From positions 1,865,132-1,929,131 of the forward strand of contig NOKP01000002.1 in assembly GCA_002682825.1 (NCBI GenBank): DNA of 64,000 bases. Reading direction: 5' to 3'. Positions within the stretch are counted from its first letter, which is position 1; each line of letters begins with the position of its first letter. Both the position numbers and the translations under genes were made by a program. This DNA comes from Neonectria sp. B-13 (Eukaryota > Ascomycota > Sordariomycetes > Hypocreales > Nectriaceae). Below the pieces are notes generated by a model that was given only the letters and a program-made list of their open reading frames with translations, made no database searches and had not been told where the DNA came from. This document shows positions 10,308 to 20,682 of this stretch, one piece after another.

Positions 10308-10376
10308 TGCCTCCTGAGATGCCACCTGAGATGCCTCCTGAGATGCCTCCTGAGATGCCTCCTGAGATGCCTCCTG
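10308..10376. repeat. 12-bp tandem repeat, about six copies
   Basis: The unit tgcctcctgaga repeats head to tail, with a single variant copy containing 'ccacct'. On the reverse strand the unit codes for an (S-G-G-I)n string, but the surrounding frame has no other sign of being a gene. The array lies upstream of the Egh16-like gene and next to tRNA-Gln. Confidence 0.9.
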
Positions 10377-10617
10377 GAGGTCTTCGAACGGTCACTAACA
10401 CGGCTGCCTCCTGCGGTCTGTGGCGGAGCAATGATGGTGCGGCTCTGTTTCGCATAAGACCACCGTTCTAGGCCAATTGAGACGATCAAGAAACAGGTTG
10501 TTCGGTGGGCACCGAGTTGCGAGGAAACCCCCAGGCCGAGGAGGCGTTTGGCGTGTGGGAGACATCGCGGCTAACCTCTTGAGGCGATTGCGATTGGATC
10601 AGCAACATCGTTCCATG

Positions 10618-10689
10618 GGTTCCATGGTCTAACGGTTATGACTGCGGATTCTGATTCCGCCAGCGAGGGTTCGACTCCCCCTGGAACCT
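10618..10689 (+). tRNA. tRNA-Gln (anticodon CTG)
   Basis: A 72-nt cloverleaf without an intron. The acceptor arms are GGTTCCA and TGGAACC. The A box is in TGGTCTAACGG, the anticodon stem GCGGA/TCCGC encloses loop TTCTGAT (anticodon CTG, reading CAG), and the B box is GGTTCGACTCC. A short T run (cctttttg) follows about 5 nt after the 3' end as a Pol III terminator. Confidence 0.95.
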
Positions 10690-11870
10690 TTCCTTTTTGT
10701 CGATTCCTGTCAAGCGCTGTGGGGGACGTTGCGGGTCGGGCAGGTCAGTTGGTGGAGTTGCGCGCAGACTCGGTGGATCTTTTTTTAGAGCTCACCGGCT
10801 ACGGCAACAACGCCAAGAAACATCGTGGGAAATCCGTCCCCACGAGAACATCACACACGCATTGTTGGGGATCGGGCTGGCGGGATTCGCTCACGGTAGC
10901 ATGGTCACGGAGTTTGGTTTCTGTTCTCGCGGGGTAAATGCTTCTGATCAAAGCCAGGTGTTTCCAGCCGTGAATTGCGACTGGCTCGGGGAAGTTTCGT
11001 GTAGCAGGTGGAGGGGTTGGTTGCTGAAACCAGGTTTCCAGTTTCGGGGTGTTGGGCGCCTCTCGGGACTGCGGCAGCAGAAACGTCCGGGTCCTCCAGC
11101 TTCAGGGCTGGGCGATCACTTGTCTCAGGGCTTGGTTGGCTGTGGCTCAACGAATAGACGGCGATATTAAGCATATAGACGCCTGGACAGCACGGTCTGA
11201 ACAAGAAGCAGCCTGGCCGGGCGAGACTTCTGATGAATCAGGGATTGTCTCGGCCGAGTTCGCTCTCGCACGGCGGTTGTGGAGCCCGGGCGGCCGGTCC
11301 CAGAGACTGGGGAGCGGGTGAATCTGACAGGTCACGGTCATGGATATGGATGACAAACCGAGAAGGAGGAAACGTGGTGGGAACTGGAACTGCCGAGGAC
11401 AGGCGGACATCGAGGCGGCCACTTCACCGCACATCATACCTGCACTGCACCTCATTAGTGCTGTTGCTGCGGGTACAGTGGAAATATGATGGGGCCTGTC
11501 ATGTCACTTGGCTGGTACGTGATCAAAGCGGTTGCATTAGCTTAGAAGATGGTATGTAGGTAGTAGAAGGCTTCTGCTTCGAATTATCCCGCCTTGGTAG
11601 CGAGCAAGTCGACTACCCAAATAGGTAGTCTAGGTCCCGACGTAAGGTAGGCGGCTATCAAATTGGGCAGCTATGGAGTACAGGCAGGCAAGCTCCTGTC
11701 GAACAACTCTCGGAGACGCCGTGCAAAGCAGAGCAACTAGGGAATTATCCTCGGGTCACTTTCCGAATTCTCTCAAGCTTGCAGAAACACAAAACTTTTT
11801 GGCCCCCTTCTATGCACGCTTCACCAGCCCCCATTCTCAGGAGCCGGGTCTAGAAAATCAAAGGCTGAAA
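10690..11870. other. intergenic between tRNA-Gln and the ACR-2-like gene
   Basis: GC-rich sequence of about 1.2 kb. Several chance frames exist on both strands, but none has a recognisable domain, plausible splice pattern or conserved look. I see no RNA gene or repeat. Confidence 0.5.
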
Positions 11871-13407
11871 TCAAACGATCAAGTGCTCAAACCCAAGTCC
11901 CCGCAGATCCCGCAGCCAGTTGACTCCGCTCCCGTCCTGTCCGTTCCCTCCGGCGTCCCGCAGCCCCCATGTTGCCTTGAGCATTTCGATGGCCGTGAAG
12001 AGATAGCCCCACGGGCAGATCTCCCAGATGGCCAGCAGCCTCGTCAACGACCAGGTCCGCTTCTCTGGGTCACGCGTCTCTGCGCCGGCGATGAAGGTTG
12101 GCCATGACGTGGCCTTGAAGTAAGGGTCGTCTTCGCCGATGAAGGCCAGGTTGCTGAGGATGTCGGCGACGAGGACATCCGTGTCCACCGGCCTCACCGC
12201 TCGCACCAGTGGCAGCGCTTGCAAGATGTAAAGGCACGCCGCGGACCGGTGCGCCGACGCCAGATGCACGCGGCTCTCCAGGTCCGTCACGTTGCCATGT
12301 CTTTGGAGGTGGGCCGCCCACGCAGGGATGTCCAGCGTGAGGGCCTGGTCAATGAGAGCAAGCGCTTCATCGGCCGCAGGGAGAAGAGAGTCTGCCCACG
12401 GGGTCTCATGCGACAACTGAGATGCTGACAGTATAATCTGCAAGATCTCCGGCGGGCACGACAGATAACTGGTCAGCTCGACCCGCTTCATCACCGGCAA
12501 GAACTCAAAGGCATGGCGTGCAATGCGGGCTGCAAGGCCCCCGGATGCCAAAGTCGAGCCCAGAATGTGGTAGCTATAGTTGGAGCGCGCTTGTTAGCGA
12601 GTTCGGATCCGGGATGGCTTCGCGGCGCGGTCTCGACCGCGAGGACGGGGACGAGAACAAGGACTTACATGAAGCAGTCGGAAATGACACGGTCCCGCAG
12701 CATCCTACTGGACGCGTTGGTGGAGCTGTCCGGACTAAGTAGCGCCATGATGCTCGTGGCACCTTCCAGATGGGCCTTCCAGCTTTGATTGTCCGACTTG
12801 TCCAGGTCGATTAGGTCAAATTTGATGAAGAAGTGCATCGCGGCCAGTGCAACCTCGCTGCCGGCGGGGTCGAGGGTCTCGAGCACCACGCGGAGGTGGC
12901 TCATGGCCTTTTGCTTTGCCGTCAATGCATCGATCAGGGCCTGTCGGGTCACAAGGTCCTTGGAGCGAAGCAAGGCGAGATGACCACCCGGGTCGGTGAG
13001 GCCAGTGGGGATAGTGTGGTTAGGGCGAAAGATGTTGGACCAGTGGATGGCCGATGTCGCGATGAGAATCTGCAGCAGCAAAGGGTGGTTCCGTGTCAAG
13101 GGCAGAAGCTCGCGGAAGGGATTGCTCTCCGGCGTGTCTCGAACCACGAGGTCTTTGCAGACGCGGTCGGCAACTGTGCATGCGTTAGTGCCGGGCCCAA
13201 CGGTCAGGAAAAGGATGGAACGGAACGCCACGAACAATGCGCCAGGTAGTATCGCGAGTTGTGGTCGAGGTCTTGGAACAGGGGATCGGTTAGTGCAGGA
13301 GGACGATGCCAGGGTAACTGCAGCTGCTGTTGCTGTTGCTGCTGCTGTTGTTGTCGCTGCTGCTGCTGTTGTTGGTACTGGTGATGCTGCTGGTGGTGGT
13401 GATGCTG

Positions 13408-13442
<35 letters not shown>

Positions 13443-13761
13443 CGCCCCGCACGCCAACAACACCACCACCACCACCATTACCACCACCACCGGTCGATAT
13501 CGGCATGGCATCCGGCGGCGGCGGCGGCTGGTCCGGCTCTCCCTGGCTAGCCGGGCCACCTCCTTCATCGGCTACTCTCCGGCCGGGCGGCGGGTTGACA
13601 TGACCCTGAGAGTCAATCCCCTGTGTCCAGACGAAAACCTTGCCATACCCGAGGCATTCCTGCCCCGAGACCGCACATTTGTGGCATGTCGGCCACGAGC
13701 GGTCGCAGCGCAGGCGTCGACGACGGCAGTTGTGACACGGTTTGCTGTTGCTTGGCGGCAT
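11871..13761 (-). CDS. Zn2Cys6 transcription factor, ACR-2-like (Fungal_trans_2 family)
   Basis: Three exons on the reverse strand: 13761-13236, 13173-12669 and 12573-11871, 577 residues. Introns of 62 and 95 nt join to YYLAHFADRVCKDLVV and DCFIYHILGS. Residues 9-36 form a canonical binuclear cluster, CHNCRRRRLRCDRSWPTCHKC...C with spacing C2C6C6C2C6C. The sequence right after it (ECLGYGKVFVWTQGIDSQGHV) matches the acriflavine-sensitivity regulator ACR-2 of Neurospora and its relatives. The rest is the helical Fungal_trans_2 domain (VCKDLVVRDTPESNPFRELLPL... onward). A long Gln/His tract (about residues 105-145, encoded mostly by CAG and CAC) sits between the DNA-binding and regulatory parts. 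It is expected in the nucleus. The divergent MFS transporter at 15304 is a natural candidate target, which is inference. Confidence 0.88.
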
Positions 13762-15021
13762 GCGCCGATCGCTGTCGGAGCAGCAGGCGTTTTGGGGGAG
13801 GAAGGGAAGGGGAAGGGGAAGGATGGAGCAAAAAATGCGGGCGCTGCGCTACAGGGCCGTCATGGTCATGGACCTTGGAGAGAATCGTTGACCGTTGTTG
13901 GGCTTCACGGCCGGGGGAGGGGTCGAGGAGGGTTTGTCCAGGTAAGTTAGATAGATGGGCGGCAGACGGCAGACGGCAGGCGGAAGGCGGCAGACTAATG
14001 ATAAGTGCTGGTGGTGGGATCCCATGACTCGACAAAACGTGCTACTGAGATTGGGTAGTATATGTAATCAAATCCCCTTTGGTTATCCGATAGACCTACT
14101 AAGTTAGACCTACTAGACTATGTCCTTGTTTGCAGTCCCGCTCCCGCAGGCTCCCGGCTCTCGTTCGGCCCCGCTTGACGTGGTAGGGTGGGTGGGTGGT
14201 CTTCGAAATCCGACTATGGCCGAGTCCGACGCCCGCCGAAAGAGGAAAAGAAACGACACATCGTGCAGCCGATGCTTTCGGACCTGCGTCGTTGGCCTGC
14301 GTCTCTGACCCTTCATCCGGCCGGCGCGGTGCTCACCCCAGAGGCCGCAGAAAGCTTGTTCCCACTGGGCTCTGCTTCTAGATAGGTCCTAGCACCTTCC
14401 ATCCGAGAGTCCATCATCCAGCCAGAGGTGACACAATCGCCCAAACGGGAAATCTGCTGTCATCCTGCGCAGTCAACGTGTGTCTACCGTTCTTCAAGCA
14501 AGCAAGCAAACAGGCGAGCCCTTGTGATCGACTCGACGGCCCACGGGCCTTGGAGCGTTACGAGGCTTCCCCTCTTCGTTTCCTCGCTCCCTCGCTCCCT
14601 CGCTCCTCCACAACTCCACAACTCCACTAACCTCCCTCCATCGACCATGTCGCCGAACAAACCTCACGATAGTTGAACCACTGTTTTTTCCCATCCGTCG
14701 CACGCACTGCTCGCACTGCTCGACACTGGGTCGGTCGGTCTATGACACATTCCCAGCTCTGACCCTCCCACCATCTCGCTAGCCATGACACACAGTGGCA
14801 ACGCGTCGCAACCAGGTGGAGATGGCCAGACTTCGATGCCGCCCGAAAAGGGAACCATAGAACATCTCGTGCGTTGACCTCACCGCTAGGCCTTCACCTT
14901 GGCGAGCTTTCGTCTACTCTCCCCGGTCTTTCACCATCATGGCTAGGTTTTTGGGCATCATGAGGCTACGAGATATCGCCATGTCGGCTCCGCCAGCCAG
15001 TCCAAGCGACCTGAGAAGGAG
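13762..15021. other. divergent intergenic region between ACR-2-like gene and MFS transporter
   Basis: About 1.3 kb that should contain both promoters. I see no credible gene. Part of it is a pyrimidine-rich stretch (cctcgctccctcgctccctcgctcc near 14585) made of a short tandem unit. Confidence 0.5.
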
Positions 15022-15029
15022 TATAAAAA
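15022..15029 (+). promoter_or_regulatory. TATA box of the MFS transporter gene
   Basis: The sequence TATAAAAA lies about 280 nt before the transporter ATG, in a GC-rich setting (ctgagaaggag / gagccgg). This implies a 5' leader of roughly 250 nt, consistent with the pyrimidine- and T-rich sequence that follows up to the ATG. Confidence 0.55.
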
Positions 15030-15303
15030 GAGCCGGAGAGGGATGTAGAATATGAGAGCGTACTCAAGGACAACCAGAGCTGGCTCTAGCACCTCCTGAA
15101 GCTTGAGGTTTTTTGAATCATCGAAAACCCATATACTTGAGTCTTTGTGCCATCGAACTTGATTTCAGAGATCTATTCCAGAGCATCCTGAGCCTTTGAA
15201 GCAACTCTGGTGTCCTAAGAACTTTTTTATATATTTCCAATATCCGAGTCCCTCTTCTCAAGCAACTTGGTTGTGTCGGAGTCTTTCAGTCATTCTTTGA
15301 GCC

Positions 15304-17040
15304 ATGCAAAGAGACAGCAGTTCCAAATCCGTGCCCATTGCGGTTGCGGTGGACGAGATACCAGAAGAGCTCGATGTTGAAAAGTTGGGTCGGAAGCGGC
15401 CCGATGTGTTCTCGTCAACGTGGACCGAGGCCGTGTTCGTTGGCTCCATGCTGATGTGCCTGTCAATGGCGGTATGTACTCAGCGATATCCATCCGTTGG
15501 TGCTGGACTTACGACTGATGGTGTTCAATAGGACTTCTTCATCGGAGGATTTCAGGTGGTCCTCCCGGGGTTGATCGACCCTTTGGACATCCCTGAAGCG
15601 TCTCGAACATGGCCATCTAGTGTCATAACCCTGATGGCTGGCGCTTTCTTGTTTCCGTTTGGCCGCTTGGCCGACATGTATGGAGGATATCTCGTCTTCC
15701 ACGCCGGCATCATCTGGTTCATCGCCTGGACCGTCATCACTGGCTTCAGCAAGACGTTCCTGATGCTCATCTTCTGCCGGGCCATGGAGGGCCTCGGAGC
15801 CGCCGCGTTCCTCCCCGCAGGCATGTCGCTTCTGGGACGCATCTACAGACCTGGCCCGCGGAAGAACCTCGTGTTCAGCCTCTACGGCGCCCTGTCCCCC
15901 TTGGGCTTCTTCCTGGGCATGATGGTCGGCGGCAGGTCCCAGAAGCTTCTCACCTGGGGATGGTACTTTTGGCTGGGAGCCATTGTCACCATGGTGTGCT
16001 GCGTGGGCTCGCTCTTGACCGCGCCTCGGGACTACGCCGAAGCTCGCAAGAGTGGTGTTGGCATGGACTGGTGGGGTTTGTGCACCATGGTTCCCGGCCT
16101 CATCTTGGTCATCTACGCCATCACAGACAGCCGCGTGGCAAGCTTGGGCTGGGCGGCTCCTCAGATCATCGTGTCTCTCGTCGTCGGCGTCCTTTTGCTG
16201 GCTGCGGCCGTCTACGTCGAGGGCTGGAAGGCTTCTGCGCCCCTGATCCCGCCTGAGATATTCCAGGTCAAGTGCATGAAGCAAATGCTGCTCACCCTCT
16301 TCCTCACTTGGGGTGTCTACGCCATCTTTCTATTCTATTCAAACTTTTAGTACGTGTCCCTGTGGTGCGATCGTCATGTTGCCCTGCTAACGCACCCCAG
16401 CATCATCTCCATCCTCGAAAAGGAGTCTCTGACCGCGGCTGTGTGGTTCGCTCCCTGGGCCGCGGGCGGCTTGGTCCTTGCCGTCTGCAGCGGCTTACTT
16501 CTTCACATCCTCCCCGGCCGCGTGCTTCTCGTCATTTCCGGAACCTGTAAGATCATTGCTGTGCTCCTCTTCGCCCTCATGCCGGACAACCCCAACTACT
16601 GGGCGTGGGTGTTCCCGGCCATGCTCGCCGAGGCCGCCTGCGTCGACGTGCTCTGGACGGTGGGCAACGTCTTCCTCACCAGCAGCCTGCCGCGGCACCA
16701 CCAGGGCCTGGCGGGAGCTCTCATCTACATCACCATCTTCCTCGGCAGCGCGTTCTTCCTGGCCGTGACCTCCGTGGCGCTGGGAAAGTTCAACGACATG
16801 GGGATGGACGTCAAGAAGCAGTACAAGGGCATGTTCTGGATCGGAGTGGGGATCGGAGGAGTGGCACTCATCATGTGCTTCTTCCTGGATCTTGGCAAGG
16901 CGGGTTGCAAAGGGACAGTGGAGGAGAAGACAGAGTCCGACCTGTCCAGCTCGGACTCAGAGACCGACTCTACCACTGTTGTGTATGTGGGAGAGGTCAA
17001 AGACGATACTGTGGTGGAGGTACACAGCGTCCAAGAGTGA
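15304..17040 (+). CDS. MFS transporter, DHA2 / aminotriazole-resistance-like drug exporter
   Basis: Three exons: 15304-15471, 15532-16349 and 16401-17040, 541 residues. The exon 2-3 joint reads FYSNFYIISILEKES, with a 51-nt intron carrying a GCTAAC branch site. The protein starts with a cytosolic tail and has many hydrophobic segments spread over its length, consistent with the 14-helix DHA2 drug:H+ antiporter layout. The MFS signature between helices 2 and 3 is present as GRLADMYGGY, and 'CRAMEGLGAAAFLPAG' matches the helix 4 region of Atr1-type exporters. The tail is acidic and serine-rich. It should act at the plasma membrane by proton-driven export of small molecules. The substrate is unknown; the neighbouring ACR-2-like regulator hints at a xenobiotic or an internal metabolite. 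Confidence 0.87.
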
Positions 17041-17619
17041 AAGGGCACTTTGCCAACAACGAAAAGAGCATGGGCTTGGGAACGGGACGGGACGGGACGG
17101 AAACGTAAAAAAGCATTGCATGGGCAAGGGAATTTGGGATTTCGAGGCGGGCTCAAAAGCATCAACGTTCCTTACTAGCGACTTTGCTTTACGAATCTAC
17201 ACAAGGTATGAATAGGATAATGAATGGAATTAATGATGATTGGAAATGGATAGGCGGGGTGAAATAGTATAATTTCAGGGTTATGAAGCTAGAGTGGTGG
17301 TTTCGGAGATTCTAGGGTAGCGAATACACTTTCTTTAACTGACACCCCTCAATGTGCACATCATGTCTAGACAGTCGGTGGATATTGTGTTATTACTCTA
17401 CAGTCAAGCGTGAAGTTTCCTTACATTGCCCTTTTCTTAGCTTTCTTCTCGTTTGACCTAATAGTCCATTGCGTACTTTAATTAGTTGCTTTCTTTGTTA
17501 ATTCCTCGGCACCCAGCTCCACAACCGCGACACGAGCCTCGCATACTCACTATCCCCGTGCCATGCGGCATTTACAAGCCCCATTTCCGCCTCAACCCAG
17601 CATCAATTCAAGCAAACAA
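17041..17619. other. 3' flank of the transporter gene
   Basis: Includes a gggacgggacgggacgg short repeat just after the stop. The sequence then becomes AT-rich. No gene seen. Confidence 0.45.
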
Positions 17620-17691
17620 GCCCCGTTGGCTCAGTGGTAAAGCGCGTCACTAGTAATGATGAGATCATTGGTTCGATTCCAATACGGGGCA
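17620..17691 (+). tRNA. tRNA-Thr (anticodon AGT), copy 1
   Basis: 72-nt cloverleaf: acceptor GCCCCGT with ACGGGGC, A box TGGCTCAGTGG, anticodon stem CGTCA/TGATG around loop CTAGTAA (anticodon AGT, reading ACU and ACC through inosine), and B box GGTTCGATTCC. Discriminator A. No intron. Confidence 0.95.
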
Positions 17692-18223
17692 GTCTTGAAG
17701 CGAGGAGCCATCTTCTCTTTTTGCTGGTTGCATTGGGCTTGTTTTACGTTGGTGGAGTTGATGAGCATTGAGTCCTGGAGGGAAACATCCGCCTCTCTCT
17801 TTTGGGTTGGGCGTCGATCGATACTCGCATGAGCAAACTCTTGCGTATCCTTGGCATAAAGCCATTTATCACGCAAGCGAAACACACATAACGTCACTTG
17901 GTCGTAATTGTTGTCGAGCAGTAACATCATTTTCGATTCTTGTCCAACACAGACATCATGTCTCCAATTCTTCCCCACCGACTTCTCTTCATGCAATCCT
18001 TCCGTTTCCTTCTTAACGTCATCATGCATAGGTAGTAAGGTACTACTTACACACCAAAATTGGCGACTTGCTAGCACAGTGCCACACACATGAACGATCC
18101 CTATCGCAATCACGTGCCTGGCGATCCCCCACACCGAAAAGACCACCACCATCTTCCACAGCTGTATCTCACCTGCCTTCTCCACGAGCTGCAAAAAGAG
18201 AGTCGGCTCAACTGCCTTATGTT
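17692..18223. other. spacer between tRNA-Thr copies 1 and 2
   Basis: A 256-codon reverse frame runs through this spacer and reads through both flanking tRNA genes. It has no domain and is treated as a chance frame. Nothing else found. Confidence 0.6.
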
Positions 18224-18295
18224 TGCCCTGTATTGGAATCGAACCAATGATCTCATCATTACTAGTGACGCGCTTTACCACTGAGCCAACAGGGC
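18224..18295 (-). tRNA. tRNA-Thr (anticodon AGT), copy 2
   Basis: Same body as copy 1, but the acceptor is GCCCTGT with ACAGGGC. Both sides of one base pair have changed (C-G to T-A), preserving the stem. Orientation is opposite to copy 1. Confidence 0.95.
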
Positions 18296-18429
18296 GGTGA
18301 AGTGCGGCCTCCGAATCACGACTCAAATAGGAAGTCTGGCGCCGAGTCCCAGAGCAAAAACGAAGAGGTCTCGCCCGCGTAGTCAACACCACAACCAGCA
18401 AAAAAGAATCGGCTCAACTGCCTCGTGTC

Positions 18430-18501
18430 TGCCCTGTATTGGAATCGAACCAATGATCTCATCATTACTAGTGACGCGCTTTACCACTGAGCCAACAGGG
18501 C
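18430..18501 (-). tRNA. tRNA-Thr (anticodon AGT), copy 3
   Basis: Identical tRNA body and acceptor to copy 2, spaced exactly 206 bp from it. The flanks are similar too (..cggctcaactgcct.. on one side, ggg..tgcggc on the other), so copies 2 and 3 are a tandem duplication. Confidence 0.95.
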
Positions 18502-18870
18502 GATGATTGCGGCTTTCAAACCACATCTGAAATAGGCGGACCCGTGGAGTCCACCCCACTGACACGAACGTGACAGGGGCAGCACGGAGTCTGTTACTGC
18601 TGTTTATTGGAAACAACCTTGTCAATGGACAGATTCCCGCCTGGGTGTTTCGTAGCTTTAGTTATACTAAGGGTAAGGGGGGGGGAAGACATGGTGATTT
18701 GAGGTCACCCTTGCGAAGTCAGATAGACTTAACAGGACTTTAAAACAGAAGCTGATGTGGTATCATTTCAAATCAAGTCTCGACTCGCTACTCTCTATTC
18801 TCTACTGCTTCTCATATATACAAGATATTTCTTTAGATTCGGTGTCAGATGAGGTTTTGATCAAACATCC
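18502..18870. other. spacer between tRNA-Thr copy 3 and the permease gene
   Basis: Contains a run of nine or more G at about 18678. It includes the 3' flank of the permease. No gene seen. Confidence 0.45.
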
Positions 18871-20682
18871 TTAGAACTGCTTTGTATATCCGTCAACTCC
18901 TTTGGAATCCGCGCCAGTCACATGTTCCTCGTCGTAACTTGGGCTGTCGGCGCCGTAGCCAACATGCACATCGTCGATCTCGTCGCCCACCTCCATCCAT
19001 CGGTCGCTTGTCGCCGGGATCGGGGAGATCTTGCACAAGAGCCAGTACGTGCCTAAGGCGATGCCGAACCCAAAGAAGTAGTTGAGGTTGTAGATGTAGG
19101 TGGCACCAATAGGCACCTTGCTGCCAATAGCCCCTACAAATCCGACCACGTTGATCAGGATGCCGGCAATGTAGGCGACATAACCGCGCCAGTGGAAACC
19201 ATATGTGTAAAAGTAAGGACCCGACTTGCGGCCGTCGTACAGCTCCTTGATCTCCAGGTAGCCCTTTCGGACCAGATAGTAATCCGAGACCATGACGCCG
19301 GCGATGGAGCTCAGGAATACACTATAGGCGGAGAGGTAGGTGGTGAACTTGTTGCTATCGGTAAGGAGGTTGTAGGGGCACATGGCAAGACCGATGGCAG
19401 CGCAGATATATCCACCACGGCGGATGTTGATGTATCGGGGGAACAAGGCAGTCATGTCGGTTCCAGCCGAGACGGAGTTGGCGGCAATGTTAGTACCAAG
19501 TTGGGCGAGGGCAAAGGCAAAGGCAATGATGAAAACACCGAATCGCTGAGCAGAGCCTCCATCTTCGATGAACCTCTCGAGAAGAGCAAGGGGATCCCAT
19601 ATGGTTTCGTTATAGATGACGGTCGAAGACGAGGAGACGATAATGCCGATGAAGGACGTGAATGCGAAGCCAATCGGGATGGTAATAATCTGAGACCACA
19701 GGGCGTCCCTGGGCTTGCGAGCGAATCGAGAAAAATCGCTGCCGTTGACAATCAGGGTGGCAAAGTTGGCGATTGAGGACATGATACCCTTGACAATCTG
19801 CCATGCGAGGTCACTACCGTGTATGGTGTTCTTCTGCTTGATAATGGGTCCGATGCCGCCGGCTCGAGAGACAGCCCAGGCAAGGTAGGCAATTCCAGCG
19901 CAAGGAACGACGTAGGCCTTGACCGTGAAGAGGTGGCGAATCTTGTGGACTGGAAACCAAATCGCCGGGAGAGAGAGAAGCCAGAACAGGAAGAAGGAGA
20001 CAAAGTCGGCGGTGGTGGTGCCAGAGTTCTCGCTAAAGGTGTTGGGAATGGTCTCACGATCCCAAGACTTCCAGATGGAGCGGATCATGATGTAGACACA
20101 ATGCCCACCGATGTAGCTCTGGACTCCGTACCATACACAGGCTAGGAATGTTAGCATCTCAATGCTATGGCAATACCGAGACCAATTACTCACCCATGGC
20201 AGCGCGATTGAAGACGGGCCACAAGCTGCCCCAGATGCCGAAAGACGATCTGTTGGCAACGGGGAAACCAATATGGTACATGGCACCGAAACGGGCGTTC
20301 ATGGCCACGAAGATGCCGGTGACGGTGTAGCCGATCCAGACACAAATCCATGCTTGCCACCATGACAGACCACCGACGATCATGGACGAAGAAATCATCC
20401 ATGTGTTGATGTTGAAAGAGTCGGCAATCCAAAAGCCGACAAAGTTCCAGGCGCCCCATTGACGACGTTCCTTCTCGACCGGTTTCAAGTCATGGTTGGT
20501 GAGCTGGAGAGGAGGTCAGCAAAATTCTCGGCACGTCTTCAAAAGTCCACTGAAGACATTCTCCATTGAGTGCTGAGCTGAGAGTGATTCTCGCGTACCA
20601 TAAGCTGGGCTTTTGTCAGGCCAGGCTCCGACTCGACGGCGAGCTTGTTTGCCCAGGTTCTGAGACGCGGGCCCGAGTCCAT
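18871..20682 (-). CDS. NCS1 nucleobase/allantoin permease, Fur-type
   Basis: Three exons on the reverse strand: 20682-20599, 20503-20194 and 20141-18871, 554 residues. Joints read [14 protein letters not shown] and NRAAMACVWYGV, both standard for fungal Fur permeases. The short first exon starts [17 protein letters not shown], followed by [21 protein letters not shown], the conserved N-terminal block. Signature stretches are [16 protein letters not shown], SFxxG-type helices and the [16 protein letters not shown] segment around helix 8. Twelve transmembrane helices are expected, with proton symport of uracil, allantoin or uridine across the plasma membrane. Substrate choice cannot be read from sequence by eye. 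Two GATA motifs upstream (GATAAG at 20689-20694, reverse-strand AGATAA at 21017-21022) fit AreA-type nitrogen control, but this is only suggestive. The tail is acidic. Confidence 0.9.

Noticed and set aside
10308..10376. CRISPR-like array
   Set aside because: Direct tandem repeat with no spacers in a eukaryotic genome.
10697..11170. 157-codon forward frame after tRNA-Gln
   Set aside because: No domain, no splice context and GC-rich chance frames on both strands overlap it.
13290..13550. Poly-Ser, poly-Ala and poly-Leu frames around the CAG repeat
   Set aside because: They are other phases of the Gln/His tract of the ACR-2-like gene.
15463..16284. 273-codon reverse frame opposite the MFS transporter
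   Set aside because: Antisense shadow of the transporter exons.
17631..18401. 256-codon reverse-strand open frame
   Set aside because: It begins and ends within or beside tRNA genes and reads through them, has no domain and no coding look.
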